DNA from: Frankia alni ACN14a
GTDB taxonomy: Bacteria; Actinomycetota; Actinomycetes; Frankiales; Frankiaceae
Assembly (NCBI RefSeq): GCF_000058485.1
Contig: NC_008278.1
Span: 2,846,962 to 2,910,961 of the forward strand
Direction: 5' to 3'
DNA length: 64,000 nt
Within the stretch, counting starts at the first letter, position 1. Each line of letters starts with the position of its first letter. A model generated the notes under the pieces. That model saw only the letters and a program-made list of their open reading frames with translations, made no database searches and was not told the DNA's origin. The position numbers and the translations under genes were made by a program. Positions 18,520 to 27,220 of the stretch are shown here, in pieces.

Positions 18520-19278
18520 TCAGGCGGTCAGCTCGGCTCCCAGATAGGCACCCAGCAGCTGCTGTTCGTCGACGTCGGAGGCCGAGCCGCTGTAGACGAC
18601 CTCGCCGTGGTCGAGGAGGAGGACATGGGGGGCGAGAGCCAGTGCGCGCTGCACGAACTGCTCGACGATCACGAGCGCGCACCCCGCAGCGGCCAGCGAG
18701 GCGAGGGCCTCGAAGAGCTCGTCGACCAGACGCGGCGCGAGCCCCATGCTCACCTCGTCGACGAGCACCAGCTTCGGTTCGGCGACGAAGGCTCGGGCGA
18801 GCGCCAGCATCTGCTGCTGGCCGCCGCTGAGGCTGCCCGCCCGCTGGTCGAGACGCCCGCGCAGGTCGGGGAATGCGGCGAGGGCGGCGTCCCACGATCC
18901 GGACGGCGACCACGGCGGCACGGCGAGCCGGAGGTTGTCGCGAACGTCGAGGTTGCGGAACACACCCCGGCCGTCGGGGATGCTGCACAGTCCGGCCCGG
19001 GCCCGCCGGTGCGGGGCGGCGGCGGTCACGTCGACACCGTCGAGCTCGATCGTCCCCGAGGCCGCGCGCAGGGCGCCGGAGAGCGTTCTGAGCAGCGTCG
19101 TCTTGCCGGCCCCGTTCGCGCCGAGCACCGCGACGGTGGCCCCGGCGTCAAGGGACAGCGAGACGTCCCGCAGCACCGTGGTCCGGCCGTAGCCGGCGGT
19201 GATCCCGCGGGCGGAGAGCAGCGGGCGCGTGTCCGCCATCCCCGCTGCGTGCCCGGGGCCTTCCTGCGGTTGCGTCAT
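18520..19278 (-). CDS. livF: Branched-chain-type ABC transporter ATPase (LivF)
   Basis: This 252-residue ATP-binding subunit has Walker A (LGANGAGKTTLLR), the signature LSGGQQQMLALAR, Walker B with glutamate (LVLVDEVSMGLAP) and the H-loop-equivalent region VEQFVQ, where the usual His is Gln. The frame overlaps the stop of the upstream triple-fusion gene by four bases (ATGA at 19275-19278); an internal ATG at 19239 (MADTRPLLSARG) would give a more typical LivF N-terminus. It pairs with the LivG domain of the fusion to power uptake. Confidence 0.9.
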   Translation of the reverse strand: MTQPQEGPGHAAGMADTRPLLSARGITAGYGRTTVLRDVSLSLDAGATVAVLGANGAGKTTLLRTLSGALRAASGTIELDGVDVTAAAPHRRARAGLCSIPDGRGVFRNLDVRDNLRLAVPPWSPSGSWDAALAAFPDLRGRLDQRAGSLSGGQQQMLALARAFVAEPKLVLVDEVSMGLAPRLVDELFEALASLAAAGCALVIVEQFVQRALALAPHVLLLDHGEVVYSGSASDVDEQQLLGAYLGAELTA

Positions 19279-22055
19279 CGGGTCACCTTCTCCGTGTCGG
19301 CGGGCGACTGCTCGTCCGGCGAGGTCGCTGGTTCGGCGACCGAACCGCCGAGGTACGCCTCTCGGACGGCGGCCGAGGCGACGACGTCCGCCGGCGGGCC
19401 GTCGAAGATCTGCCGGCCGAAGTCCAGGACGTAGATGTGGTCGCAGACCCTCGTCACGAGTCCCATGTCGTGCTCGACCAGCAGGATCCCGACCCCACGG
19501 GCACCGACGACCTCGAGCAGCGTGTCGCCGAAGCGCACGGTCTCCGCCCGGTCGAGGCCGGACGAGGGTTCGTCCAGGAGCAGGACCTTGGTATGTCCGG
19601 CCAGTGCCCGCGCGAGGTCGACGAGGCGGCGCTGTCCGGTCGACAGAGCACCGGCGGGTCGCGCCGCGAGGTCCGTGATGCCGCAGAGCTCCATTGCTTC
19701 ATCCGCGGCGCGTCGCACCTCGCGCATCTGCGCGCGGGTCCCCGAGAGCTGGCGCAGCGCACTGCTCCCGGCGAACCGGGCCTCGGCGCCCATCGCCACG
19801 TTGTCGTACACCGGTAGCGAGTCGAACAGCTGCATCTGCTGGAAGGTGCGTCCCAGGCCGAGGCGCGCCCGGGCGGCCGGTCCGCGACGCGTGACGTCGC
19901 GCCCGTCCAGCTCGACCCGGCCCTGCGCCGGTCGGAGCAGACCGGAGCAGGCGTTGAAGGTGGTCGTCTTGCCGGCGCCGTTGGGCCCGATGAGTCCGGT
20001 GATGCGGCCGACCGGCGCCGACAGCGACACGCCGTCGACGGCCACGACACCGCCGAAGCGGACGGTGAGTTCGTGGGTGTCGAGGCTGCCCGAGGCGAGT
20101 CGCGGCGGCGTCCTCGAGCCTGCGTGCCCGGCGGCGACCGACGCTGTCGACGGGAGGATCACCGACGGCCCTGTGGAGGTCTCTCCCTTCCAGCGAGCCG
20201 GGAGCGCCGCGGGCAACCGCTCGCTCAGTCGCTCGCTCACCTGGCGGAACAACCGGTCGCTCAGGGGGAGGAGCAGAGCGGCCGCACCGAACAGGAGCTG
20301 CAGACAAGTGGCCGTCGTCGCCCCCGAGAACGCGGCGAGGGCGGGAATCAGGATCAGGCCGAAGGAGGCGAACAGCGCATACCAGGGGTCACGCCCGGGA
20401 ACGATCATGATCAGCGCGAAGAACGTCAGGGACAGCAGCGGGCTGTAGGCGTCCCCGCTCACCTGCTGCGCGGAGACGCCCTGCAGGGCGCCGGCCTCGG
20501 CCGCGAGGAACGCGCTCAGGCAGAAGACGAGGATGCGGGTGACGTTGATGGAGCTGCCCGACGTCGCCAGTCCCACCGGGCTGTCGGCCAGGGCGCGCAG
20601 CAGGCGTCCGAGTCGACTACGGGTGATCATCAGCGTCGTGGCCGCGGCGGCGGCGGCGAGCACCAGGACGAGGTAGTAGTAACCCTTGTCCGAGGAGACG
20701 GACAACCAGCTCACGGCGGGCCGGGACAGCGTGAGTCCGACGCCGCTCTCGCCGAACATGTAGTGCTCTGTGTAGAACATGTACTGCAACAGGATTCCGA
20801 AGCCGAACGTCGCGAGGGCCAGGTAGAGCCCCGAGAGCCGGATCGCCGGAATCGCGAGCACCGCACCCACCGGAATCGCGATCAGACCCGAGACGATGAG
20901 TGCGAGGAGCCAGGGCAGGTGCTCGCTCTGGGTCAGGTGGCTCATCGCGCTGACACCGATGGCCATGAAACTCACATGGCACAACGACACCTGTCCGGAC
21001 GTACGGACGAGCAGGCCGAGCGACAGAAACAGGATCACGTAGGACAGCGCGTTGGTCCAGTCGGTCAGATGGAGCGTGTCGATCTGGGGGATGAAGGCGA
21101 GCAGCACCAGAACTGCCGCCCCTCCCACGCCCTGCACCGGCCACGGGACGACGAGGGCACGGCTACGCGGAACGATCCGGGAATCATCGGAGAGGCGTCG
21201 GCGCGACGAGATCAGCAACACGACGAACAGGACCAGGAAGGGCAGGGCCGGCGCCAGACCGGTCAGGACTCCGGTGGTGAACTGCTTGGTGCACAGTTGC
21301 TGCGCGACGCCGATGACCAGGCCACCGCCATAGGTGAGCGGAAGACTGCTGAACCTGCCGATCGCCGCGGCGCCGAAGGCGGTCACCACGAGGAAGGTCA
21401 GGTTGAGCGGATTGAGCTCCGCAAGCAGCGGAGCCAGGAGCACTCCCGAGGTTGCCGCGAAGGTCGCGCCGATGATCCACGACCAGCGCCGAACCGAGAG
21501 GGCCGAGGTGCCTGCGGCGTCCAGCAACGGGCCGTCGTCGACGACGGCCCTCATCGCCGCACCCAGCCTCGCCCGGCGGAAGAACACGGCGAGGGCCGCG
21601 GTCGCGGTGACACCCAGGACCGCGATGATCACCTGGGCGGCCGTGATCGGGGTGCTGCCGAGGTGAAAGCTCGACTGAGGGAGGTATTGCGGGACCACGC
21701 GGGTGGTCGTGCTGTCGTAGCGCAACGACACGATCGACACGACGACGAGTAGAAAGCCGATCGTGGACGCGATGCGCACGCTCAGACCGGTCGAGCCGAG
21801 AGAACGTGCGATCAGCTCGAAGACCAGTCCGAGGACCGGGCCGCCGACCAGTACGCAGATCGCCGCCGCTAATCCCCAGGGCAGGTTCGCGTGGACGTTT
21901 AGCTCGTAGAAAAGGTACGCGGCAACGGTCGCCAGGGCCCCGTGGCCGAGGTTGAAAAGCCCGGACGTCTTGTAGGTGAGGACGAGGCCCGTCGCGGCGA
22001 GCCCGTAAACGGAGCCGGTGACCAAACCGGCGATGAGATAGGGGAGGTAGGTCAT
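19275..22055 (-). CDS. LivH-LivM-LivG triple fusion: two permease domains plus ATPase
   Basis: One 926-residue chain carries three components of a branched-chain-type importer. Residues 1 to about 290 are a LivH permease (MTYLPYLIAGLVTGSVYGLA, FNLGHGALATVAAY). About 300-605 is a LivM permease (GLLVRTSGQVSLCHVSFMAI, IPAIRLSGLYLALATFGFGI). From 658 on is a LivG ATPase with Walker A GPNGAGKTT near 690, a signature LSTGQRRLVDLARAL near 804 and Walker B VLLLDEPSSGLD near 828. The linker between LivM and LivG (about 620-655) is Pro/Ser-rich. Such fusions occur in actinobacteria but are not the usual arrangement. With LivF and the lipoprotein it makes a complete importer; by context the cargo is the cluster's substrate rather than an amino acid. 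Confidence 0.92.
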   Translation of the reverse strand: MTYLPYLIAGLVTGSVYGLAATGLVLTYKTSGLFNLGHGALATVAAYLFYELNVHANLPWGLAAAICVLVGGPVLGLVFELIARSLGSTGLSVRIASTIGFLLVVVSIVSLRYDSTTTRVVPQYLPQSSFHLGSTPITAAQVIIAVLGVTATAALAVFFRRARLGAAMRAVVDDGPLLDAAGTSALSVRRWSWIIGATFAATSGVLLAPLLAELNPLNLTFLVVTAFGAAAIGRFSSLPLTYGGGLVIGVAQQLCTKQFTTGVLTGLAPALPFLVLFVVLLISSRRRLSDDSRIVPRSRALVVPWPVQGVGGAAVLVLLAFIPQIDTLHLTDWTNALSYVILFLSLGLLVRTSGQVSLCHVSFMAIGVSAMSHLTQSEHLPWLLALIVSGLIAIPVGAVLAIPAIRLSGLYLALATFGFGILLQYMFYTEHYMFGESGVGLTLSRPAVSWLSVSSDKGYYYLVLVLAAAAAATTLMITRSRLGRLLRALADSPVGLATSGSSINVTRILVFCLSAFLAAEAGALQGVSAQQVSGDAYSPLLSLTFFALIMIVPGRDPWYALFASFGLILIPALAAFSGATTATCLQLLFGAAALLLPLSDRLFRQVSERLSERLPAALPARWKGETSTGPSVILPSTASVAAGHAGSRTPPRLASGSLDTHELTVRFGGVVAVDGVSLSAPVGRITGLIGPNGAGKTTTFNACSGLLRPAQGRVELDGRDVTRRGPAARARLGLGRTFQQMQLFDSLPVYDNVAMGAEARFAGSSALRQLSGTRAQMREVRRAADEAMELCGITDLAARPAGALSTGQRRLVDLARALAGHTKVLLLDEPSSGLDRAETVRFGDTLLEVVGARGVGILLVEHDMGLVTRVCDHIYVLDFGRQIFDGPPADVVASAAVREAYLGGSVAEPATSPDEQSPADTEKVTR

Positions 22056-22153
22056 GCGCTCGAGTCCTCAGATCGATGTGGCGGCGGAGCGGGCGCACCC
22101 GGGACGGGGCTGGCGGTGCCCCGGCCCCGGTGCGTTTCCGGCGAGCGTCAGCC

Positions 22154-23407
22154 CTACGACTTACCGATCTGTGAAACGATCCCGGCTACAAGCGCGTCCG
22201 GGGCACAGGTCGTCTTGCTGCCGTTCGGCTGGGTGAACTTCCCGCCGTCGATGCCCATCGTGAAGTAGCAGTTCACGAGCGGTGCCTTGCCCTGGGTGAA
22301 GGTCAGCGGTGGCGTCAGTCCGTCGAGAGTCTCGCCCTTGAGCCCGTACAGAGCTGTCTTGAGCGAGCTGGCGGTGATGTCGCTGCCCGCGGTCGCGGCG
22401 GATCTGGCGGCCTTCTCGAAGAGCCTTCCGGCGGCGAAGGCGTACAGGCTGGCCGGGCCGTTGCTGTTACCCAGCTTCGGGAGGTACTTGGCGAGCAGCG
22501 CCTGGTAGGCCTGTCCGCCCGGCGTCGTCGTGTCGATGAAGGGCAGGGCCGCCTCGGCGAAGCGCGCCCCGTCGAGACTGGGCTCGGTCGCCCAGGCCGG
22601 CGAGGGTGTCCCGTCGTCGCTGAGCGGTTCGGCCTTGAGACCAAGCTGGCTGCATGCCCGGGAGACACGGATCACCACCGCGGAGGCGCTGGCAACCGAG
22701 TAGCTCTGGACGCCGGCGTCCTTCAGCTGCTGGCATACCCCGGTGTAGTCGGGAGCTGTCGCCGAGACCTTGCTGGCCACCGGCACCTGAACTCCGATGG
22801 CGCTGGCGATGCCCTTCACCAGGGGAACGGAGCTCGCGCACTGCGGCGCCTCGGCGCAGTAGAGGAACCCGAACTTGTTTCCCACCTGCTTCGCCAGTGC
22901 CAGCTCCCCGTAGAGCAGCGCGAAGGCGTTGGTCCCCGCCGGGAAGAAGTCGGCGTTCGTGGCAAAGGGAATGTTGATCGGCAGGCCACCGATGACTGGC
23001 ACGCCGGTGCTCGCGATGTACGAGGCCCAGGTCGTGTCGGCGTTGTCCTGTTCGCCGACGATCGCGACGACCTTCTCTCGCTGAACGAGCTCCTTGGCCG
23101 CCGCCAGGCCCCCCGTGACGTTGTTCCCCAGGTCCTTGATGACGAGGTCGACGGGGTGCCCGGCAATGCCGCCGCCGTCATTGACCGACTGCGCCCACGC
23201 CTTGAGCACTTCAACGGAGCCGCCCTCGGACGACGCCTGGCTGCCGCTGAACGACCCGATGCTGCCAATCTTGATCGGTGTGCCCTTGAGTGTCGATAAC
23301 GCCTTGGGGCTCGACGTACTCGACGTACTCGACGAGCCACACGCGCCGGTTATGAACAGAACGACGAACGCGACGGCCGCTGACGCGACCACCCGCTTCC
23401 TGAGCAT
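22154..23407 (-). CDS. Branched-chain-type substrate-binding lipoprotein
   Basis: The 417-residue protein starts at the ATG at 23407 with AAGGGAG upstream. It begins with a lipoprotein signal peptide: MLRKRVVASAAVAFVVLF then ITGAC, with the lipidated cysteine at residue 23, followed by a Ser/Thr linker. The mature part is a periplasmic-binding-protein-like receptor of the LivJ/K type (GTPIKIGSIGSFSGSQAS, VVAIVGEQDNADTTWASYIA, GVPVIGGLPINIPFATNADF). It would be anchored on the outer face of the membrane and deliver ligand to the fused permease. The frame extends further upstream, but that part does not encode recognisable protein. Confidence 0.9.
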   Translation of the reverse strand: MLRKRVVASAAVAFVVLFITGACGSSSTSSTSSPKALSTLKGTPIKIGSIGSFSGSQASSEGGSVEVLKAWAQSVNDGGGIAGHPVDLVIKDLGNNVTGGLAAAKELVQREKVVAIVGEQDNADTTWASYIASTGVPVIGGLPINIPFATNADFFPAGTNAFALLYGELALAKQVGNKFGFLYCAEAPQCASSVPLVKGIASAIGVQVPVASKVSATAPDYTGVCQQLKDAGVQSYSVASASAVVIRVSRACSQLGLKAEPLSDDGTPSPAWATEPSLDGARFAEAALPFIDTTTPGGQAYQALLAKYLPKLGNSNGPASLYAFAAGRLFEKAARSAATAGSDITASSLKTALYGLKGETLDGLTPPLTFTQGKAPLVNCYFTMGIDGGKFTQPNGSKTTCAPDALVAGIVSQIGKS

Positions 23408-23691
23408 GGGGGCTCCCTTGTCCCTGGTGTCAAGTTGAGCGCGACGTCCGAGTGATCCGTCGTCGGCCAGGCCGCACACCCGGTCCGGCGGAAGCCGGAG
23501 GCACAGGTACGCGGACCAGGAGTGCCGCGCTCCGGTGAGCGCGGCATCCGGTGATCGGTGGATCTCCGTCAGCCCGGAAGTTGTGCACGTGGCCTCGGTG
23601 CCTGCCCCATCGCGGGGACTCCCGTGCCACTCGCGTACCCGGCCCGAGCCGCCGGGCTGATCCAACGTCGGCCGTCGCCGGGCGTCATTAT

Positions 23692-23705
23692 TGGACCAGG
23701 GAGCG
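23692..23705 (-). promoter_or_regulatory. Operator-like site 4, TGGAC-CAGG-GAGCG
   Basis: This is the weakest core of the set, but its flanks match: cattattggac is shared with site 5 and gcgaaaaatag with site 2. It lies in the 406-base gap 23408-23813, which holds no convincing gene, 285 bases upstream of the lipoprotein start, so it may control the transporter operon through a long leader. Confidence 0.4.
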
Positions 23706-23813
23706 AAAAATAGCAAGACTTGTCACAGATTTCCTTGCGCTACAGCCGCACCGCCGACGCGCGAGTCGGGTCCGTGGACCGGCGGCCGGACCTCGCCGCT
23801 TCGGGGTCCCGGG

Positions 23814-24956
23814 TCAGAAGCCCAGCGAACGCCCGATGAGGTCCTTCATGATCTCGTTGGTGCCGCCGTACAGTCGCTGCACGCGCGAGTCGCGCCACAG
23901 CCGGGCGATCTCGTACTCGTTCATGTAGCCGTAGCCGCCGTGGAGCTGCAGGCAGCGGTCGAGGATCTCCCACTGCGTCTCGGTCGCCCAGTACTTCGCG
24001 CCGGCGGCCTCCGCAGCCGTCAGCTCGCCGGCGTTCACGGCCTCGATACACCGGTCGACGTAGGTCTGCATGACGTCGACCTTCACCGACATCTCGGCGA
24101 TGGCGTGGCGGTTGACCTGGAAGGTGCCGATCGGCTGGCCGAAGGCGCTGCGGTCGGAGGCGTACTGCTTGGTCAGCTCGACCGCGCGCCGAGCCTGGCT
24201 GACCGCGTTGATCGCGATGCCCAGGCGTTCCGCCGGGAGGTTGCTCATGAGGTGGTAGAAGCCTCGGTTCTCCTCGCCGATGAGGTTCTCGACCGGCACC
24301 TTCACCTCGTTGAAGACGAGCTCCGCGGTGTCGGCCGACTTCTGCCCGATCTTGTCGAGGTTGCGGCCCCGCTCGAAGCCCTCCATACCGCGCTCGATCG
24401 CGAGCAGGCTGATGCCCTTGCGGCCCGCGGCGGGATCGGTCTTGACGACGGTCACGACGAGGTCGCTCAGGAGCCCGTTGCTGATGAAGGTCTTCGAGCC
24501 GTTGACGACGTAGTGGTCTCCCGCGCGCCGGGCGGAGGTCTTGACGCCCGCCAGGTCGGACCCCGCCCCGGGCTCCGACATCGCGATGGCAGTGATCAAC
24601 TCTCCGTTGACGAAGCCGGGGAGCCACCGCTCCTTCTGCTCGTCCGTCGTCATGTCCACGAGATACGACGCCATGATGTCGTTCTGCAGCCCGATGCCGA
24701 TGCCGACCGTGCCGGTCGCGTACATCTCCTCCGTCATGATCGCGTTGTACCGGAAGTCCTTGATGCCCTGGCCGCCGAAGGCTTCGGGGGCTTCCCAGCC
24801 GATGAGTCCCATCGCTCCCGCGACGAGCCAGGGCTCGCGGGCGGTGACGCCGGCCTTCTCCCACTCGGCGGAGTGGGGGGCGCACTCCTTGTCGTAGAAG
24901 GCGCGAGCGATCTCGCGGAAGGCCCTGTGCTCGTCGGTGAACAGCTCGCGCTTCAT
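23814..24956 (-). CDS. Acyl-CoA dehydrogenase (homomeric type)
   Basis: This 380-residue FAD-dependent dehydrogenase starts MKRELFTDEHRAFREIARAF. It contains ITAIAMSEPGAGSDLAGVKT, VVNGSKTFISNGLLSDLV, LQLHGGYGYMNEYEIARLWR and the C-terminal VQRLYGGTNEIMKDLIGRSL, with the catalytic glutamate in the YGGTNE context of long-chain or isovaleryl-type enzymes. Unlike the pair at 16394-18443 it looks self-sufficient. It stands alone on its transcript with its own operator-like site 46-59 bases upstream, and its stop is about 400 bases from the transporter start. Its role is probably the first oxidation of a fatty-acyl or side-chain CoA ester. Confidence 0.93.
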   Translation of the reverse strand: MKRELFTDEHRAFREIARAFYDKECAPHSAEWEKAGVTAREPWLVAGAMGLIGWEAPEAFGGQGIKDFRYNAIMTEEMYATGTVGIGIGLQNDIMASYLVDMTTDEQKERWLPGFVNGELITAIAMSEPGAGSDLAGVKTSARRAGDHYVVNGSKTFISNGLLSDLVVTVVKTDPAAGRKGISLLAIERGMEGFERGRNLDKIGQKSADTAELVFNEVKVPVENLIGEENRGFYHLMSNLPAERLGIAINAVSQARRAVELTKQYASDRSAFGQPIGTFQVNRHAIAEMSVKVDVMQTYVDRCIEAVNAGELTAAEAAGAKYWATETQWEILDRCLQLHGGYGYMNEYEIARLWRDSRVQRLYGGTNEIMKDLIGRSLGF

Positions 24957-25001
24957 GCCGGCTCCCGTCGTCGCGCCGCCCGCGGCCGCAGGGGCAATTA
25001 G

Positions 25002-25015
25002 TGGACGACGGTACG
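25002..25015 (-). promoter_or_regulatory. Operator-like site 3, TGGAC-GACG-GTACG
   Basis: This lies in the 97-base gap between the dehydrogenase start (24956) and the TetR stop (25054), in the context caattagtggacgacggtac. Orientation relative to the downstream gene is the same as for sites 1, 2 and 4. Confidence 0.5.
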
Positions 25016-25053
25016 ATAACCTCGGAGTGGCGGCAAGGACGAGCCTCGCGGCG

Positions 25054-25665
25054 TCAGGCGTGGACGAGCCCGGCGACGAACAGGTCGACCACGTTTTTGA
25101 TCATTTTCTGGTCGGGGGTGGAGGTCTTGGTCCCCAGCAGCGCGTTCATGAGCAGGGCACCCATGAACGCGCTCGCGGCCGTGTCGAGGTTGATGTTCCG
25201 GCCGATCTCGCCCCGCTCGCGGGCCAGCAGGAAGATCTCCTTGCCGCGGGCGATGCCAAGTGCCATGTCGTAGCTCTGAAACCGCCGGTAGACCCCCGGA
25301 GCCGCGGCTCCCATCGCGACGAAATGCATGTGCAGTTCCAACAGCGGCGTCACCATCGAGACCCGGACGACCTGCTCGCCGAGCTGGAGGAGATCGGCGC
25401 GCAGGTCGCCCTTCGAGGGCAGCAGCTTGAACTGGGAGACCTCGACGAGTGCCTCCGCGAGCAGGTCCATCACGCTCGGCCACCGCAGGTAGACGGTGCT
25501 CTTGGCGACCCCGGCGCGCCGCGCGATCGACGCCAGCGTCACCTCATAGGTCCCGAGCTCCGCGACTTCCTCGCGCGCCGCCGTGCGGACACGCTGCGCG
25601 AGCTCCTCGTCGCGGGGGCGGCCCGGCCCCCGCCTTGCGGTCGATTCCTGCCGCGCGACCGTCAC
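25054..25665 (-). CDS. TetR-family transcriptional regulator
   Basis: The start is taken as the GTG at 25665, giving 203 residues (VTVARQESTARRGPGRPRDE). The N-terminal helix-turn-helix is typical: VTLASIARRAGVAKSTVYLR. The C-terminal ligand-binding part (FVAMGAAAPGVYRRFQSYDM) resembles regulators of the TetR C-terminal group found beside acyl-CoA metabolism genes. It is divergent from the enoyl-CoA hydratase gene and sits at the centre of the cluster, which makes it the first candidate to bind the TGGAC-N4 sites; no such site is seen in its own 88-base upstream gap. The inducer may be a CoA ester, as in KstR-type regulators (inference). Confidence 0.88.
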   Translation of the reverse strand: MTVARQESTARRGPGRPRDEELAQRVRTAAREEVAELGTYEVTLASIARRAGVAKSTVYLRWPSVMDLLAEALVEVSQFKLLPSKGDLRADLLQLGEQVVRVSMVTPLLELHMHFVAMGAAAPGVYRRFQSYDMALGIARGKEIFLLARERGEIGRNINLDTAASAFMGALLMNALLGTKTSTPDQKMIKNVVDLFVAGLVHA

Positions 25666-25753
25666 AGAACCCAGAGTAGAACGCCCCCGCCAGGTCCGAC
25701 AGCGCATGCCGGCGTGATCTCCGTGACGCGCCGCCAGGAAAGCGAGACAACAC

Positions 25754-26578
25754 ATGTCCGGCGATGATCTGTTCGACGAGTACGCGACGGTGCGATGGGA
25801 GGACGCGGCCCCCAACGTCGTGCGCCTCTGGCTGGACCGGCCGGACCGGATGAACGCCTACAACAGCCAGATGTGCGCCGACCTGCGGGCGGCGATCGAT
25901 CGCTTCGACCGGGACGACACCGTGAGGGTCCTCGTCCTGACCGGTGCCGGGCGGGGGTTCTGCGCGGGAGGAGACATCGGCGGTGACGACCCGAGGCTCG
26001 CCGCCGAGCTCGCCGGCCAGCTCGGCCGGGCGCAGAACCTGAAGCACGACCTGCACGCGGTGGTGCGCGACCTGCTCGCCCTCGACAAGCCCGTCATCGC
26101 GGCCGTGAACGGAGCCGCGGTGGCGGGCGGGCTCACCCTGGCGCTTACCGCGGACCTGCGTGTCGCGGGCGAGTCGGCGAAGCTCGGCGACACCAGCTCT
26201 CGCGTGGGGCTGCTGCCCGACGAGGGCGGCGCCTGGCTGTTCCCGCGCGTCATGGGCCACGGCGCCGCCTACCGCATGGTCGCCCTCGGCGAGGTCTACG
26301 GCGCGGCGCGGGCGCGCGAGCTGGGACTGGTGGACGAGGTGGTACCCGACGGCGAGCTCGCGCAGGTCGCGCTCGACCTCGCGAGCGCCTTCGCCGCCCG
26401 GTCCCCGCTCGCGCTTCGGGTCGCGAAGCGGCTGCTGCGCGACGGGGCGACGAGCACCCTGGAACAGTCGTTCTCCGACGCCGCCCTCGCCGTCATGTTC
26501 GTGAACACGAGCGAGGATGCCCAGGAGGGTCTGCGTGCCTTCCGGGAGAAGCGCGCCCCGGACTTCACCGGGCACTGA
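25754..26578 (+). CDS. Enoyl-CoA hydratase/isomerase (crotonase family)
   Basis: This 274-residue crotonase starts MSGDDLFDEYATVRWEDAAP. Motifs are RMNAYNSQMCADLRAAI, GAGRGFCAGGDIG (first oxyanion loop) and AAVNGAAVAGGLTLALTADL (second). In the catalytic loop the sequence is GLLPDEGGAWLFPR, where hydratases have PGAGG, so an acidic pair replaces the usual residues. It may hydrate an enoyl-CoA or act as a hydrolase or isomerase of the same fold. It is the first plus-strand gene, divergent from tetR, with 195 bases to the next gene. Confidence 0.88.
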   Translation: MSGDDLFDEYATVRWEDAAPNVVRLWLDRPDRMNAYNSQMCADLRAAIDRFDRDDTVRVLVLTGAGRGFCAGGDIGGDDPRLAAELAGQLGRAQNLKHDLHAVVRDLLALDKPVIAAVNGAAVAGGLTLALTADLRVAGESAKLGDTSSRVGLLPDEGGAWLFPRVMGHGAAYRMVALGEVYGAARARELGLVDEVVPDGELAQVALDLASAFAARSPLALRVAKRLLRDGATSTLEQSFSDAALAVMFVNTSEDAQEGLRAFREKRAPDFTGH

Positions 26579-26665
26579 GACCCGCACCGGACCGGAGGAG
26601 ATCACGCGCCGAGCCCTGGACCGGCGCCTGTCACCCCACCCTCAATCCGAACGGAAAGTAGTTGT

Positions 26666-26683
26666 ATGACTGCTTTCAGTCAT
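26666..26683. promoter_or_regulatory. Perfect 7-base inverted repeat ATGACTG-cttt-CAGTCAT
   Basis: A perfect dyad with a four-base spacer lies 91-108 bases upstream of the DUF35 gene that opens the long plus-strand operon. There is no T-run after it, and it lies downstream of the hydratase stop by 87 bases, so it could be an operator rather than a terminator. It is related in size but not in sequence to the TGGAC-N4 sites. Confidence 0.45.
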
Positions 26684-26732
26684 CGAACAAAGTCCTACCA
26701 GCGCATTGCTCCGACAGCCTCCGGCGGGTTAC

Positions 26733-26746
26733 TGTTCCCGAGTCCA
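26733..26746 (+). promoter_or_regulatory. Operator-like site 5, TGGAC-TCGG-GAACA (minus-strand reading)
   Basis: On the plus strand it reads tgttcccgagtccaataat. It is 28-41 bases upstream of the GTG at 26774, the first gene of the long operon. Because that gene is on the plus strand and the site is inverted relative to sites 1-4, its orientation relative to the gene is the same in all five cases. Confidence 0.5.
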
Positions 26747-26773
26747 ATAATCCCGGACGTGAAGGACTGAGCG

Positions 26774-27220
26774 GTGAGCGCACCGATCCCCCTGGCCGAA
26801 GGCCTGTTCACGTGGCCCGCGGACGAGCCCGAGCTGATCGCGGGAAGGGTGCCCGGCACTGACCGCGTCCTGTTCCCGCGACCGGAGCACGTGATGGCTG
26901 ACGACGGCAGCCTCGTCGAGACCGAGGAGATTCGGCTACCTCGGCGCGGAAACCTCTGGACGTTCACCACCCAGCGGTTCCGCCCACCGGCCTCGAAGGA
27001 CTCCACCACGGCGTTCAGCGAGGAGAACTTCAGGCCGTTCACCGTGGGCTACATCGAGCTGCCGGGCTTCCTGAAGATCCAGACGCGGATCACCGAAGCG
27101 GACCCCGACAGGCTCCGGATCGGTCAGGAGATGGAGCTCGTCATGGAGCCCTTCGGTCAGGACACGCAGGGCCGGGATGTCGTGACGTTCGCCTTTTCCC
27201 CCGTCGAGGAGGTCTCCTGA
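26774..27220 (+). CDS. DUF35/OB-fold partner protein without zinc-ribbon cysteines
   Basis: The 148-residue protein starts at GTG 26774. The OB-fold half is recognisable (RGNLWTFTTQRFRPP, FTVGYIELPGFLKIQTRITE, DRLRIGQEMELVMEPFG), typical of DUF35 proteins that bind SCP2-type thiolases. The N-terminal rubredoxin-like zinc ribbon is degenerate: the segment AGRVPGTDRVLFPRPEHVM occupies the ribbon position, and the whole protein contains no cysteine. Its stop shares one base with the start of the thiolase gene, so the two are surely made together and presumably form a complex. Confidence 0.85.
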   Translation: MSAPIPLAEGLFTWPADEPELIAGRVPGTDRVLFPRPEHVMADDGSLVETEEIRLPRRGNLWTFTTQRFRPPASKDSTTAFSEENFRPFTVGYIELPGFLKIQTRITEADPDRLRIGQEMELVMEPFGQDTQGRDVVTFAFSPVEEVS

